DNA from: a virus | IMG/VR virus record: IMGVR_UViG_3300045952_000078 | Span: 1-29,420 of that record | Length of the DNA: 29,420 bases | Direction: 5' to 3' (one strand) | Shown here: piece by piece, positions 21,905-28,149 of the stretch | Layout: each line of letters starts with the position of its first letter | Position numbering within the stretch: the stretch's first letter is position 1 | The notes under the pieces: model-generated | Databases searched by the model: none | The model's input: the letters and a program-made list of their open reading frames with translations, nothing else | Told to the model about the DNA's origin: nothing | Made by a program: the position numbers and the translations under genes

Positions 21905-22387
21905 TCACCGCCGAGGCGGTAACCCGAGAATGCGCTCGATGTTCTTGTCGGTCGGAACCTTTAACTTCTTAGCACTTCGCGCTCCTTCTCGCTGATCCTC
22001 ATTGGTGTTCTTCCCCATAGCCGTCTGTCCGCCCTCATCAGGTGGTCGGGTGTACTCAGTCTGAATCTTGGTGTCCATTTCCATTGCACGCAAAGCCCGC
22101 CGGAGCTCGGGGTGTAGCAGCATCCATGTTTCGCACTTGGGTAACTTCGCGGCCAATGCTTCGAGCTTATCGACAGTCGGGTAGCCCTGGCCTTTCTTGA
22201 TTGTCTTCGTGCGCCGCTCTGGATGGCGAAGGTTGCGCACTGTATTGGGTGACACTTTCGCCGCCTTGCCTAAGGCGTTGGCATTGGGATACTCGCAGTC
22301 AATCCGGTTCATGAAGTAACCCAAATTTTCCGCAATTATTTCTAATACGCCGCGCTTTTTCACCGAGAAAACGTTACTCGGTTGCAT
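21905..22387 (-). CDS. HTH repressor (CI-like), without peptidase domain (160 aa)
   Basis: The start is uncertain. ATG 22387 leaves the operators outside the gene and is preferred; ATG 22438 and GTG 22363 are alternatives, and an apparent extension to 22561 runs through the operators and the cro-like gene. Residues about 14-60 form a helix-turn-helix domain: LEIIAENLGYFMNRI, then NALGKAAKVSPNTVRNLRHPE with the recognition helix SPNTVRNL. A charged, low-complexity C-terminal part follows (GGQTAMGKNTNEDQREGARSAKK). There is no LexA/S24 Ser-Lys self-cleavage domain. The gene lies divergent from the cro-like gene across OR, as cI does. No strong ribosome site is seen. Confidence 0.8.
   Translation of the reverse strand: MQPSNVFSVKKRGVLEIIAENLGYFMNRIDCEYPNANALGKAAKVSPNTVRNLRHPERRTKTIKKGQGYPTVDKLEALAAKLPKCETWMLLHPELRRALRAMEMDTKIQTEYTRPPDEGGQTAMGKNTNEDQREGARSAKKLKVPTDKNIERILGLPPRR
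22362..22382. promoter_or_regulatory. Possible degenerate third right operator
   Basis: ACCGAG and CTCGGT are perfect 6-base arms around AAAACGTTA, with the operator-like AAAAC-TT core. The centre lies about 24 bases upstream of the next operator, close to the 23-base spacing of the others. It overlaps the first codons of the repressor. The match is weaker than for the other sites. Confidence 0.4.
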
Positions 22388-22410
22388 CGGCAAAAGTTTG
22401 CCGCTAAGAT
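22382..22410 (+). promoter_or_regulatory. Early-right promoter (PR)
   Basis: TTGCAT (22382-22387), a 17-base spacer and TAAGAT (22405-22410) make a moderate sigma-70 promoter with the expected transcript start near 22417. One operator fills the spacer and another covers the start region, exactly as expected for a repressed early promoter. The cro-like ATG follows at 22439. Confidence 0.7.
22388..22403. promoter_or_regulatory. Operator in the PR spacer
   Basis: CGGCAAA-AG-TTTGCCG is a perfect inverted repeat with 7-base arms, the most symmetrical of the set. It shares CAAAA..TTTG with the left operators. Confidence 0.85.
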
Positions 22411-22411
22411 G

Positions 22412-22425
22412 CTCAAAACTTTGCG
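22412..22425. promoter_or_regulatory. Operator over the PR start region
   Basis: CTCAAA-AC-TTTGCG has one perfect half-site identical to OL1 and one diverged half. Its centre is 23 bases from the operator in the spacer, the same distance as between OL1 and OL2. Confidence 0.75.
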
Positions 22426-22438
22426 CTTCGAGTAGCAT

Positions 22439-22648
22439 ATGGCTGACTTGTTGGTCGAAATCACGAGAGATCTGAAACGCCGCACTCCGAGCGAGCGGAA
22501 GTCGATCGCGGAGGCGGCTGGTGTGTCGGCCTCGATGGTCGAGCAGATCGGCCGCGGGCATTACAAATCCTGCCCCACCTACAAGAACATCACGGCCATT
22601 GCCAAGGCGATCAGGCGCAGCAAGCAGACAGGAGAGGCTGCTGCGTGA
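22439..22648 (+). CDS. Cro-like HTH regulator (69 aa)
   Basis: This is a small basic protein, first in the rightward operon and divergent from the repressor. Helices at about 18-40 (PSERKSIAEAAGVSASMVEQIGRG) form a helix-turn-helix, with SASMVEQI as the likely recognition helix; a second helical part is KNITAIAKAIRRSK. Size, single-domain structure and position after OR match Cro proteins of lambdoid phages, which compete with the repressor for the same operators. No strong ribosome site precedes the ATG. It ends in a GTGA overlap with the next gene. Confidence 0.85.
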   Translation: MADLLVEITRDLKRRTPSERKSIAEAAGVSASMVEQIGRGHYKSCPTYKNITAIAKAIRRSKQTGEAAA

Positions 22649-22872
22649 GCGAGCCGCTCAAGTCCATACACGTTCGCCTGTCGCCAGAGGCGCACAAGGT
22701 GCTCTCCGTCATCGCCGATATCGAGGACAAGGACAACGCCGAAATGGCGCGGCTCCTCCTCGAAGAATCCCTGCTTGGTCGAGTGCATACGGTCAGCATA
22801 GCCGCGCGCCGTTATCGCAGCGCGGGATTCAGCGGGATTCTCGGGGATCTTGAGGGAGGCAAGGGGAAATGA
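22645..22872 (+). CDS. Ribbon-helix-helix-like small regulator (75 aa)
   Basis: GTG 22645 overlaps the Cro-like stop and has GGAGAGG upstream. The N-terminal strand KSIHVRLS, the helix PEAHKVLSVIADIED and the second helix DNAEMARLLLEESLLG follow the Arc/CopG ribbon-helix-helix plan, whose dimers place the strand in the DNA major groove. The position directly after cro is that of lambda cII, so a role in the lysis-lysogeny choice is conceivable. The C-terminus (RRYRSAGFSGILGDLEGGKGK) is flexible. The function is inferred from the fold pattern and context. Confidence 0.7.
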   Translation: MSEPLKSIHVRLSPEAHKVLSVIADIEDKDNAEMARLLLEESLLGRVHTVSIAARRYRSAGFSGILGDLEGGKGK

Positions 22873-23092
22873 AACTCGCCTCTACTCTTTCGCCCCGGCC
22901 TATCCCGTGAACCGCGCGCCCAACAATCAGAAAGCCGCCGCCCGCTTTTTCGTGCGCATCGCGCAGCGCGGGCGCACGCAGGACAGGTTGCGCGATGACT
23001 ATTCGCTCCCGCTATTTCCGCTCGTTCTGATCCTCGAGGCGGACGGCACGCTTGCCGATGATGCGCGGCATTTGATCCCGGGGCCGGCATGA
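22850..23092 (+). CDS. Hypothetical early-right protein (61-80 aa)
   Basis: The start is uncertain. TTG 22850 gives 80 residues and overlaps the preceding gene. GTG 22907 gives 61 residues and shares bases with the stop of a 13-codon frame that begins at ATG 22869 behind a strong GGAGGCAAGGGGAA site, suggesting reinitiation. The common part (NRAPNNQKAAARFFVRIAQRGRTQDRLRDDYSLPLFPLVLILEADGTL) has a basic helix and a hydrophobic C-terminal segment. No family was recognised. It ends in an ATGA overlap with the nuclease gene. Confidence 0.6.
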   Translation: MREARGNETRLYSFAPAYPVNRAPNNQKAAARFFVRIAQRGRTQDRLRDDYSLPLFPLVLILEADGTLADDARHLIPGPA

Positions 23093-23484
23093 GCCTCGCA
23101 ACCCGCCAGGCGTGGCAGGCGCGGCTCTTCGGCGGCGAGGCCTCGCCCGGCCCGCGGCGCACCAACCGGCACCCGGAGCAGGGGGTGCTCAACGCCGTGC
23201 TCAAGGCACTGCGCCTGCATCCGGCGGTGTCCTGGGTCGTCAGGATGAACACGGGCTCCTGCAAGATGCCCGACGGCAGATACGTGCGCTTCGGCTTCCC
23301 CGGCTGCCCGGACATCCTCGGGCAGATGCGGGACGGGCGCCTGCTGGCGATCGAGTGCAAGTCCGCCCGTGGGCGCCTGACGGACGAGCAGGAATTCGTG
23401 CTCGCCAAGATCCGGGCCAACAACGGCGTCTCGGGCGTCGCGCGCTCGATCGCGGATGCGATCAAGATCGTGGAGGGCAGGTGA
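23089..23484 (+). CDS. VRR-NUC domain nuclease (131 aa)
   Basis: The PD-(D/E)xK nuclease signature is complete: Glu30 (HPEQ), Asp75 (PGCPDILG), Glu89-x-Lys91 (AIECKS) and Gln101 in the following helix (LTDEQEFVL). The pattern FGFPGCPDILGQMRDGRLLAIECKSARGRLTDEQ is typical of stand-alone phage VRR-NUC proteins, which act on branched DNA such as Holliday junctions or flaps. It probably resolves replication or recombination intermediates before packaging. It is directly before the replication gene, with only GTGA-type spacing, and begins at ATG 23089 overlapping the previous stop. Confidence 0.92.
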   Translation: MSLATRQAWQARLFGGEASPGPRRTNRHPEQGVLNAVLKALRLHPAVSWVVRMNTGSCKMPDGRYVRFGFPGCPDILGQMRDGRLLAIECKSARGRLTDEQEFVLAKIRANNGVSGVARSIADAIKIVEGR

Positions 23485-24177
23485 GTGCCAGATCGCCTGA
23501 TACGCGACGAGCTACTGGAGTCCGAGCGGTGGCTGCGCCTGAAGGACAACGCCGACCGGCTCGCATTCATTGCGCTCCTCCTCAAGGCCGACTCCTACGG
23601 GAATTTCAGCGCCGATTCGTTCCGCCTGATGCGCCTGTGGCGCGACTTCGGGATCAACAACGAACCGCATGCCTGCAAGACGCTGACGGAGCTGGCCGAC
23701 GCCGACCTGGTGCGCCTCTACGAGGTCGACGGGAAGGCTTATCTACACATTCCGCGATTCGGGCAGCGAGCGCGCTATTTCAAGCGAGTTTTCCCGATTT
23801 CGCCGTGGACAATCGAGCATAAACAAGAGGTTGCAAATAATTCACCTGTCTACAGTCAGGTGCGCACAGCAGAAGAGAAGAGAAGTGAAGTGAAGAGAAG
23901 TGAAGTGAAGAGAAGTGAAGAGAAGAAAAGAAGGGCGAAAAAGCCTGGCGCTAGCGCGCCTGTTTTTGTCCCACCGTCTTGGATACCTACCGAACAATGG
24001 AACGCATGGATTGAAATGAGGAAAGCAAGCAAGAAGCCCCCGACTTTGTTTGCCCTCCAGCTAGCAGTCGCCAAGCTTGAAGAGCTCAAAGCGCAGGGGC
24101 ACGCGCCCAGTGCCGTGCTCGCGCAGTCGGCTTTCAAGTGCTGGACCGACCTGTGGCCGTTAAAGGACAACGCATGA
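23485..24177 (+). CDS. O-like phage replication protein (230 aa)
   Basis: GTG 23485 begins directly after the nuclease stop. Residues 1-110 (SERWLRLKDNADRLAFIALLLKADSYGNF, RLWRDFGINNEPHACKTLTELADADLVRLYEVDGKAYLHIPRF) form the winged-helix N-terminal domain found in phage replication proteins of this kind. A charged linker made of three KRSEV-type repeats (about 133-150) follows. The C-terminal domain includes WIPTEQWNAWIEMRKASKKPPTLFALQLAVAKLEELKAQG and SAFKCWTDLWPLKDN. It is expected to bind the phage origin and recruit the host helicase. No P-like loader is adjacent. The linker is encoded by tandem repeats that could be the origin. Confidence 0.8.
   Translation: MPDRLIRDELLESERWLRLKDNADRLAFIALLLKADSYGNFSADSFRLMRLWRDFGINNEPHACKTLTELADADLVRLYEVDGKAYLHIPRFGQRARYFKRVFPISPWTIEHKQEVANNSPVYSQVRTAEEKRSEVKRSEVKRSEEKKRRAKKPGASAPVFVPPSWIPTEQWNAWIEMRKASKKPPTLFALQLAVAKLEELKAQGHAPSAVLAQSAFKCWTDLWPLKDNA
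23843..23862. repeat. Inverted repeat beside the replication-gene repeat array
   Basis: CACCTG and CAGGTG are 6-base arms around an 8-base centre that includes part of CTGT-CT-ACAG. It lies 18 bases before the tandem repeats, in a locally AT-richer stretch (GCAAATAATTCACC). Confidence 0.55.
23881..23925 (+). repeat. Three tandem 15-base repeats inside the replication gene
   Basis: AGAAGTGAAGTGAAG occurs at 23881-23895 and 23896-23910, and AGAAGTGAAGAGAAG at 23911-23925. Further purine-only sequence lies on both sides (about 23871-23935). Lambda-type phages carry iterons of their initiator in the middle of the O gene, so this is the leading candidate for the replication origin. A simple slippage-made linker is the alternative. 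Confidence 0.7.
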
Positions 24178-24467
24178 ACTGTCCGCGCTGTCACGCCACG
24201 CTCGAGCACGCGACCTACTGCACCGACTGCGGCTGGACGCGGCCGACGAAACCCGCCGAGGCACCGCAACTGCCGGGCATCCAACGCTGTGCCTACGTAG
24301 CGACGGAAAGCGGGGAGCAGTGCCACTACCCCGGCACGAACTGGAACAACCTACGAGGCGACGGACCTGGCTACTGCCGGGAGCACATACGTTCCGACAT
24401 ATCGTTTTCCCGAGCTACAGCGGTCGTAGTCGAGTCCCGTCGCTATCAACGAGAGCGTGATCCATGA
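24174..24467 (+). CDS. Zinc-ribbon protein (97 aa)
   Basis: It starts in an ATGA overlap behind AAAGGACAACGC. Two zinc motifs are visible: an N-terminal ribbon Cys3-x2-Cys6 ... Cys18-x2-Cys21 (CPRCHATLEHATYCTDCGW), then a second Cys/His set (QRCAYV, EQCHYPG, GYCREHI). Small proteins with such ribbons are common in the nin-like region of lambdoid phages, with mostly unknown roles. It belongs to a run of coupled small genes between the replication and terminase genes. Confidence 0.75.
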   Translation: MNCPRCHATLEHATYCTDCGWTRPTKPAEAPQLPGIQRCAYVATESGEQCHYPGTNWNNLRGDGPGYCREHIRSDISFSRATAVVVESRRYQRERDP

Positions 24468-24568
24468 GCAGGCTCGACGACGACGACAACACGGCATGGA
24501 TCTACCTCCTGCTGCTCGCGGTCGTGGTGCTCGTTCTCGCGTTCGTCCTGGCGTGGGTGCTCGCGTGA
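24464..24568 (+). CDS. Single-helix membrane peptide (34 aa)
   Basis: ATG 24464 (ATGA overlap) to TGA 24566-24568. After an acidic start (MSRLDDDDN) almost the whole rest is a transmembrane helix (WIYLLLLAVVVLVLAFVLAW). An acidic N-terminus outside and no positive tail would favour an N-out orientation, as in some pinholin-like or toxin-like peptides. Being in an early operon, a regulatory or host-directed membrane role is as likely as lysis. The next gene starts inside its last codon. Confidence 0.6.
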   Translation: MSRLDDDDNTAWIYLLLLAVVVLVLAFVLAWVLA

Positions 24569-24714
24569 TCCACGTGAAACGTTGGCTCGGCATCCGCCAT
24601 CTGCGCTACCTGTGGCACTCGTGGTGCTTCTACCGCTGGTGGCGTTACGCCAAGTGCCAGAGCACCGACGCCGACTTGAAATACCTGGACGACGTGTGGG
24701 AAGGACGCGCATGA
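24565..24714 (+). CDS. Small aromatic conserved phage protein (49 aa)
   Basis: GTG 24565 overlaps the preceding TGA, and the stop overlaps the HNH start (ATGA). The first half is unusually rich in Trp, Tyr, Arg and His (RWLGIRHLRYLWHSWCFYRW). The second half (TDADLKYLDDVWEGRA) matches the DLxYLDxIWxGxA ending of a small phage protein type seen in many siphophages. No function is known. A peripheral membrane or nucleic acid contact is possible from composition. Confidence 0.65.
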   Translation: MIHVKRWLGIRHLRYLWHSWCFYRWWRYAKCQSTDADLKYLDDVWEGRA

Positions 24715-25001
24715 CCGATCCCTTCTACCACTCCAACGCCTGGCGCGAGCTGCGCTACCTGTGCTTGAAGCGCGACCACTGGCACTGCACCGTGTGCGAC
24801 CGCAGCGTGCGGCTTAAAGGCAGTGCGCGAATCGATCACATCATCAACCGGCGCGAGCGTCCCGACCTGGCGCTCATGCTCTCCAACCTGCGCACCCTCT
24901 GCGCTTCCTGCGATAACAAGCGCCATGCCGAGAAGGGTGGACGTCACATCGAGCGACCCGAGCTCGCGCTCGACGGACTGCCGAAGTCATGGCGAACATG
25001 A
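24711..25001 (+). CDS. HNH endonuclease (96 aa)
   Basis: The HNH motif is complete: two zinc Cys pairs (CTVC and CASC), the catalytic His of RIDHIINR, Asn of LSNLRTLC and the final DNKRH. The N-terminal FYHSNAWRELRYLCLKRD is the usual lead-in of small phage HNH proteins. In HK97-type phages an HNH protein encoded near the terminase is needed for efficient DNA cutting at packaging. The position one gene before the terS-side gap fits that role. It starts in an ATGA overlap and overlaps the next HNH gene. Confidence 0.92.
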   Translation: MTDPFYHSNAWRELRYLCLKRDHWHCTVCDRSVRLKGSARIDHIINRRERPDLALMLSNLRTLCASCDNKRHAEKGGRHIERPELALDGLPKSWRT

Positions 25002-25795
25002 ATCTGTTCGGCAACGAGATCGCGCCGCGCCAGTGCGAATGGTGCAAGGCGCCGCTGCCAGCATGGGTGAACCGTCACTCGCTCAAACGATGCTGTTCGA
25101 TCGCGTGCGAGCGTGCGCTGCGGCGGGCGCGTGCTGGCGAGAATAGGCTGCAGCACTGCCCGACGTGCGGCGTCGCATTCTGTCGCTTGAAGTCGCAACA
25201 GGGCATCATCTACTGCACGCCCGAATGTCGCCCGGCACCAACGCCCAAGGTGCCCCCACCCCCGCCTGTCAGGAACCAACGTTCGTGCCGAACTTGCGAC
25301 GCCTTGCTGCCGCTCAGAGCGCCGTCGGCTAGGAGATATTGCGAGCCGTGTGCAATTGCAGCGCACAATGCAGTGCTAGATCGCGCACGCGCGCGTAGAC
25401 AGAAAGTGAAAGGCAGCGCCAAGAAGGCACGTCAGCGCGCGCGACTGGCTGGCGTCTTCTATGAACCGGGTATAAACGTGCGCAAACTGATGGCGTTAGC
25501 GTGGCGTAACGGCGTCCGCATCCGATGCTACTTGTGCGGGAAACGAATGACTGAGCGGCTGCTCAAGCTACCGCCAAACCATGACCGATATCCAACGCAC
25601 GAGCATATCGTTCCGATCAAAAAAGGTGGCGCACACAGTTTGGCGAATACATCGATCGCGCATCGCCTATGCAATAGCATGAAGAGCGACCGTATGCCCA
25701 GGCAAGGCGACCTCTTGGCTGCCAGTCTCACAACTGTGAGCGATGCACAGGCTAAGCCCACAGCACCCGCTGCGCGACAGGGGGAACTGCTGTGA
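24998..25795 (+). CDS. HNH endonuclease with three N-terminal zinc-knuckle units (265 aa)
   Basis: ATG 24998 continues the ATGA overlap style; ATG 24989 is in frame and would add three residues. Three Cys-pair units precede the nuclease: CEWCKAPL with CCSIAC, CPTCGVAF with YCTPEC, and CRTCDALL with YCEPC. A basic stretch (RARARRQKVKGSAKKARQRAR) follows. The HNH domain is at about 175-235: CYLCGKRM, THEHIVPIKKGG, SLANTSIAHRLCNSMKSDR. It could be a homing-type endonuclease or a packaging nuclease. Its partner directly upstream is also HNH, which is uncommon. The last gene before a 76-base gap. Confidence 0.88.
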   Translation: MNLFGNEIAPRQCEWCKAPLPAWVNRHSLKRCCSIACERALRRARAGENRLQHCPTCGVAFCRLKSQQGIIYCTPECRPAPTPKVPPPPPVRNQRSCRTCDALLPLRAPSARRYCEPCAIAAHNAVLDRARARRQKVKGSAKKARQRARLAGVFYEPGINVRKLMALAWRNGVRIRCYLCGKRMTERLLKLPPNHDRYPTHEHIVPIKKGGAHSLANTSIAHRLCNSMKSDRMPRQGDLLAASLTTVSDAQAKPTAPAARQGELL

Positions 25796-25871
25796 GTTTG
25801 GCGGGGGGGGAAAGTAAAAAACGTCGCCCGACGGCGACACCGGCGCGCGAAGCCTTGTTTTTTAAACAATT
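25796..25871 (+). other. Short intergenic region before terS with hairpin and palindrome
   Basis: It contains a run of 8 G (25803-25810), a perfect 6-bp stem GTCGCC-CGAC-GGCGAC (25823-25838) and the palindrome TTGTTT-TTT-AAACAA (25855-25869) just before terS. No convincing promoter hexamers were found. As the only gap in the early-late boundary, it may hold the late control point or part of a packaging site. Confidence 0.5.
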
Positions 25872-26327
25872 ATGAAAACCAGCCGCGGCAAGGGGACCAA
25901 TTCCGCCAGCTTCCTGATCGCACTGGCAGCGGAAAATCCGGTAGAGATTCCGAAAAACGTCGAATTGACGGCCGAGGAGGCGCAGTTATGGCCGCAATTC
26001 GCATCCGCGCGCGCGCGGGTGGATTGGCGTGAGTTCGACCTGATTCTGCTGGCGAAGATCGTCAAACTGGAGGCGGTCAACCGCAAAGACCAGAGGAAGC
26101 TCGACGAAACGAGCACGATCGTTGAGACCAGGAAAGGCACGCCGATCGTGAACCCGCTGATCGCCGTCATTGATTCGCGCACACGCTTGCAGCTCGCGAT
26201 CATCCGCACGCTCTCGCTCACTGCCGGCAAGGCGCCGGCCACGGTTCGCGGTCACGCGCTGCAGGCGCGCACGTTCAATCAGATGAAAAGCGACGATCCT
26301 GAGGATCTCTTCGCGACACCGCAATGA
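25872..26327 (+). CDS. terS: Terminase small subunit, P27 family (151 aa)
   Basis: This subunit recognises phage DNA and hands it to the large subunit. The pattern matches P27-type small terminases: the N-terminal MKTSRGKGTNSASF, then ELTAEEAQLWPQFASARARVDWREFDLILLAKIVKLEAVNRK, the central VETRKGTPIVNPLIAVIDSRTRLQLAIIRTLSL, and a short acidic tail. The VETRKGTPxxNP segment is diagnostic for the family. It lies directly before terL, with ATGA overlap, as usual. The start ATG has no strong ribosome site. Confidence 0.9.
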   Translation: MKTSRGKGTNSASFLIALAAENPVEIPKNVELTAEEAQLWPQFASARARVDWREFDLILLAKIVKLEAVNRKDQRKLDETSTIVETRKGTPIVNPLIAVIDSRTRLQLAIIRTLSLTAGKAPATVRGHALQARTFNQMKSDDPEDLFATPQ

Positions 26328-27934
26328 GCCGTGCGCTGCCGGCGTCTTTGCGCGCCGCGATCAAGAGCGGGCACGTCCCGCGCTTTCGCGACTGGCGCGC
26401 CCTGCCGACGCCGCAATTGACGCAGGGCGAGCGGGTGTGCCGCTTCATCGAGACGCAGATCCCGGTGCCCGAGGGGCCGCTCGTCGGTCGCGCGATGGCG
26501 CTCCTGCCGTTCCAGGAAGCGTTCATCCTGGCGCTCTTCGACGGCGAGGAGCGCGCTCGGAAGGCCATCCTGTCGGTCGGGCGCAAGAGCGGGAAGACCG
26601 CGCTCGTCGCGGCGCTGCTTCTCGCTTTCATGTTCATGAACGCGCTCACCTCGAGGAACTCGCGCATCAATTCCGCGGCGCTCTCGCGCGAGCAGGCGGC
26701 GCTCGTCTACGAATACATGGCGAAGTCGATCGGGCTCTCGCCGAGGCTCTCCACGTTCTCGAAAGTGACCGCGAGCGGGAAGCGCATCGTGGCGTTGAAT
26801 ACCGGCATCGAGTATCACGCGCTCGCCGCCGAGGCCGGCAAGGCGATGGGGCTCTCGCCCGCGGTCGTCGTGGGCGACGAGTGGGGCCAGGTCGTCGGCC
26901 CCTCGCACCCGTTCATCGATGCGATCCTGACCTCTCAAGGCGCGCACGATGCGCCGCTCGCGATCGTGATCTCGACGCAGGCGCCCTCCGATGCGGACTG
27001 GCTCTCGCTGCAGATCGATGACGCGACGCGCAACCCGCAGGCCGACGTCGTGTGCCATCTCTACACCGCCGACACGGCGCTCCCGCTGACGAGCCCGAAG
27101 GCGTGGGCGCAGGCCTGCCCCGCCATCGGGGAGTTCCGCTCGCGCAAGGACGTCGAGCTCCTGGCGCAGCAGGCCGTGCGCCTGCCCGAGGCCGAGGCGA
27201 GCTTCCGGAAACTGATCCTCAACCAGCGCGTGGCGCTGGAGCGGCGCTGGCTCGCGCCCTCGATCTGGAAGGCGTGCAACGCGACGCCCGACCCGGCGAT
27301 CTTCCGCGACGGGCGCACCGTCGGCGCCGGGCTCGACCTCTCGCAGAAGCACGACCTGACCGCGTGCGTGCTGGCGGCCCAGGACGACGGGGGCACGGTT
27401 CACCTGTGGCCGTTCGTTTTCACGCCCGAGCGGTCGCTGCACGAGCGGGAGCTCAGAGACCGTGCGCCCTACAGCGCCTGGGTGCAGAGCGGGCAGTTGA
27501 TCGCGGTGCCGGGGGCGACGCTCGACTACGACTGGCTCTTCCAGTTCCTGCGCATGCGCCTGGACGACCTCGAGATCCGCATCGACGTCTGCGCCTACGA
27601 CCGCTGGCGCATCACCGAGGCGCGGAGCGCCGCCGACCGCAACAACTTCGTCGTGAACGCCTGGAGCGAGGTCGGCCAGGGCATGCAGTCGATGAGCCCG
27701 CGCCTCGAATTCTTCGAGACGCTGCTCCTGCAGGAGCGCCTGCGCCACGGCGGGCATCCGCTGCTGAACATGGGCGCCGCCAATGCCGTCGTGGTGCAGG
27801 ACCCGGCGGGCAACCGCAAGCTCGACAAGGCGCAGTCGACGCAGAGGATCGACCCGCTGGTCGCCGCGGTCATGGCGGCGGGCGTTTTCATGGTGAGCGC
27901 GCCAGCGTTCGACGTTGCGGCGTTTATCGCCTGA
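26324..27934 (+). CDS. terL: Terminase large subunit (536 aa)
   Basis: This is the packaging motor ATPase and nuclease. Walker A is GRKSGKT at residues 86-92. Walker B is VVVGDEWG at 181-188, with Asp185 and catalytic Glu186; the coupling motif is VISTQAPSD at about 215-223. The nuclease domain shows Asp338 (GLDLSQKHD), Asp426 (CAYDRWR) and Asp510 (QRIDPLVAAVMA), the three acidic residues of the RNase H-like fold. The length is typical of the Terminase_1 group used by HK97-like and P27 phages. It ends 62 bases before the next possible gene. Confidence 0.96.
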   Translation: MSRALPASLRAAIKSGHVPRFRDWRALPTPQLTQGERVCRFIETQIPVPEGPLVGRAMALLPFQEAFILALFDGEERARKAILSVGRKSGKTALVAALLLAFMFMNALTSRNSRINSAALSREQAALVYEYMAKSIGLSPRLSTFSKVTASGKRIVALNTGIEYHALAAEAGKAMGLSPAVVVGDEWGQVVGPSHPFIDAILTSQGAHDAPLAIVISTQAPSDADWLSLQIDDATRNPQADVVCHLYTADTALPLTSPKAWAQACPAIGEFRSRKDVELLAQQAVRLPEAEASFRKLILNQRVALERRWLAPSIWKACNATPDPAIFRDGRTVGAGLDLSQKHDLTACVLAAQDDGGTVHLWPFVFTPERSLHERELRDRAPYSAWVQSGQLIAVPGATLDYDWLFQFLRMRLDDLEIRIDVCAYDRWRITEARSAADRNNFVVNAWSEVGQGMQSMSPRLEFFETLLLQERLRHGGHPLLNMGAANAVVVQDPAGNRKLDKAQSTQRIDPLVAAVMAAGVFMVSAPAFDVAAFIA

Positions 27935-27996
27935 TTCTCAATCGGTTGCGACGAAATGCTAATGTCGTGGCAAAAACGGTGTAGGATTTCGCTGTC

Positions 27997-28149
27997 ATGG
28001 GCGAGCGACAGCGTCCGAAAAAAGACCAGCGCGAAAAGCGCTTGCCCCCCTTTCCTCTGAAATTTGGCGACGGTTCGCTCACGCCCGTGAGCGGTAACTC
28101 CGGCCACGCAATGAGCGAGGCCGTGAATGCCAGAGACCGTCGAGTGTAG
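27997..28149 (+). CDS. Possible small basic protein between terL and the capsid fusion (50 aa)
   Basis: ATG 27997 follows GTAGGA at fair spacing, and the frame ends at TAG 28147-28149, overlapping the fused capsid gene by 23 bases. The N-terminus is very basic (MGERQRPKKDQREKRLPPFP). No family was recognised. Coupling to the downstream gene is possible. It could also be a leader without function. Confidence 0.4.
   Translation: MGERQRPKKDQREKRLPPFPLKFGDGSLTPVSGNSGHAMSEAVNARDRRV

Noticed and set aside
22388-22561. Repressor gene extended upstream to 22561 or 22438
   Set aside because: These starts would put PR, the operators and part of the cro-like gene inside the repressor coding sequence. 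The helix-turn-helix domain is complete from ATG 22387.
23881-23925. A CRISPR-like repeat array
   Set aside because: Repeats are directly tandem without spacers, 15 bases long and inside a coding frame.
25803-25810. Run of 8 G as evidence for a frameshift in a gene
   Set aside because: It lies between the HNH stop and terS, outside any supported coding frame. It may only be a spot prone to sequencing error.
26279-27757. Long open frame (492 codons) on the minus strand across terL
   Set aside because: It is the antisense shadow of a GC-rich gene: Arg/Gly/His-rich with no motif, opposite a terL with all catalytic motifs.
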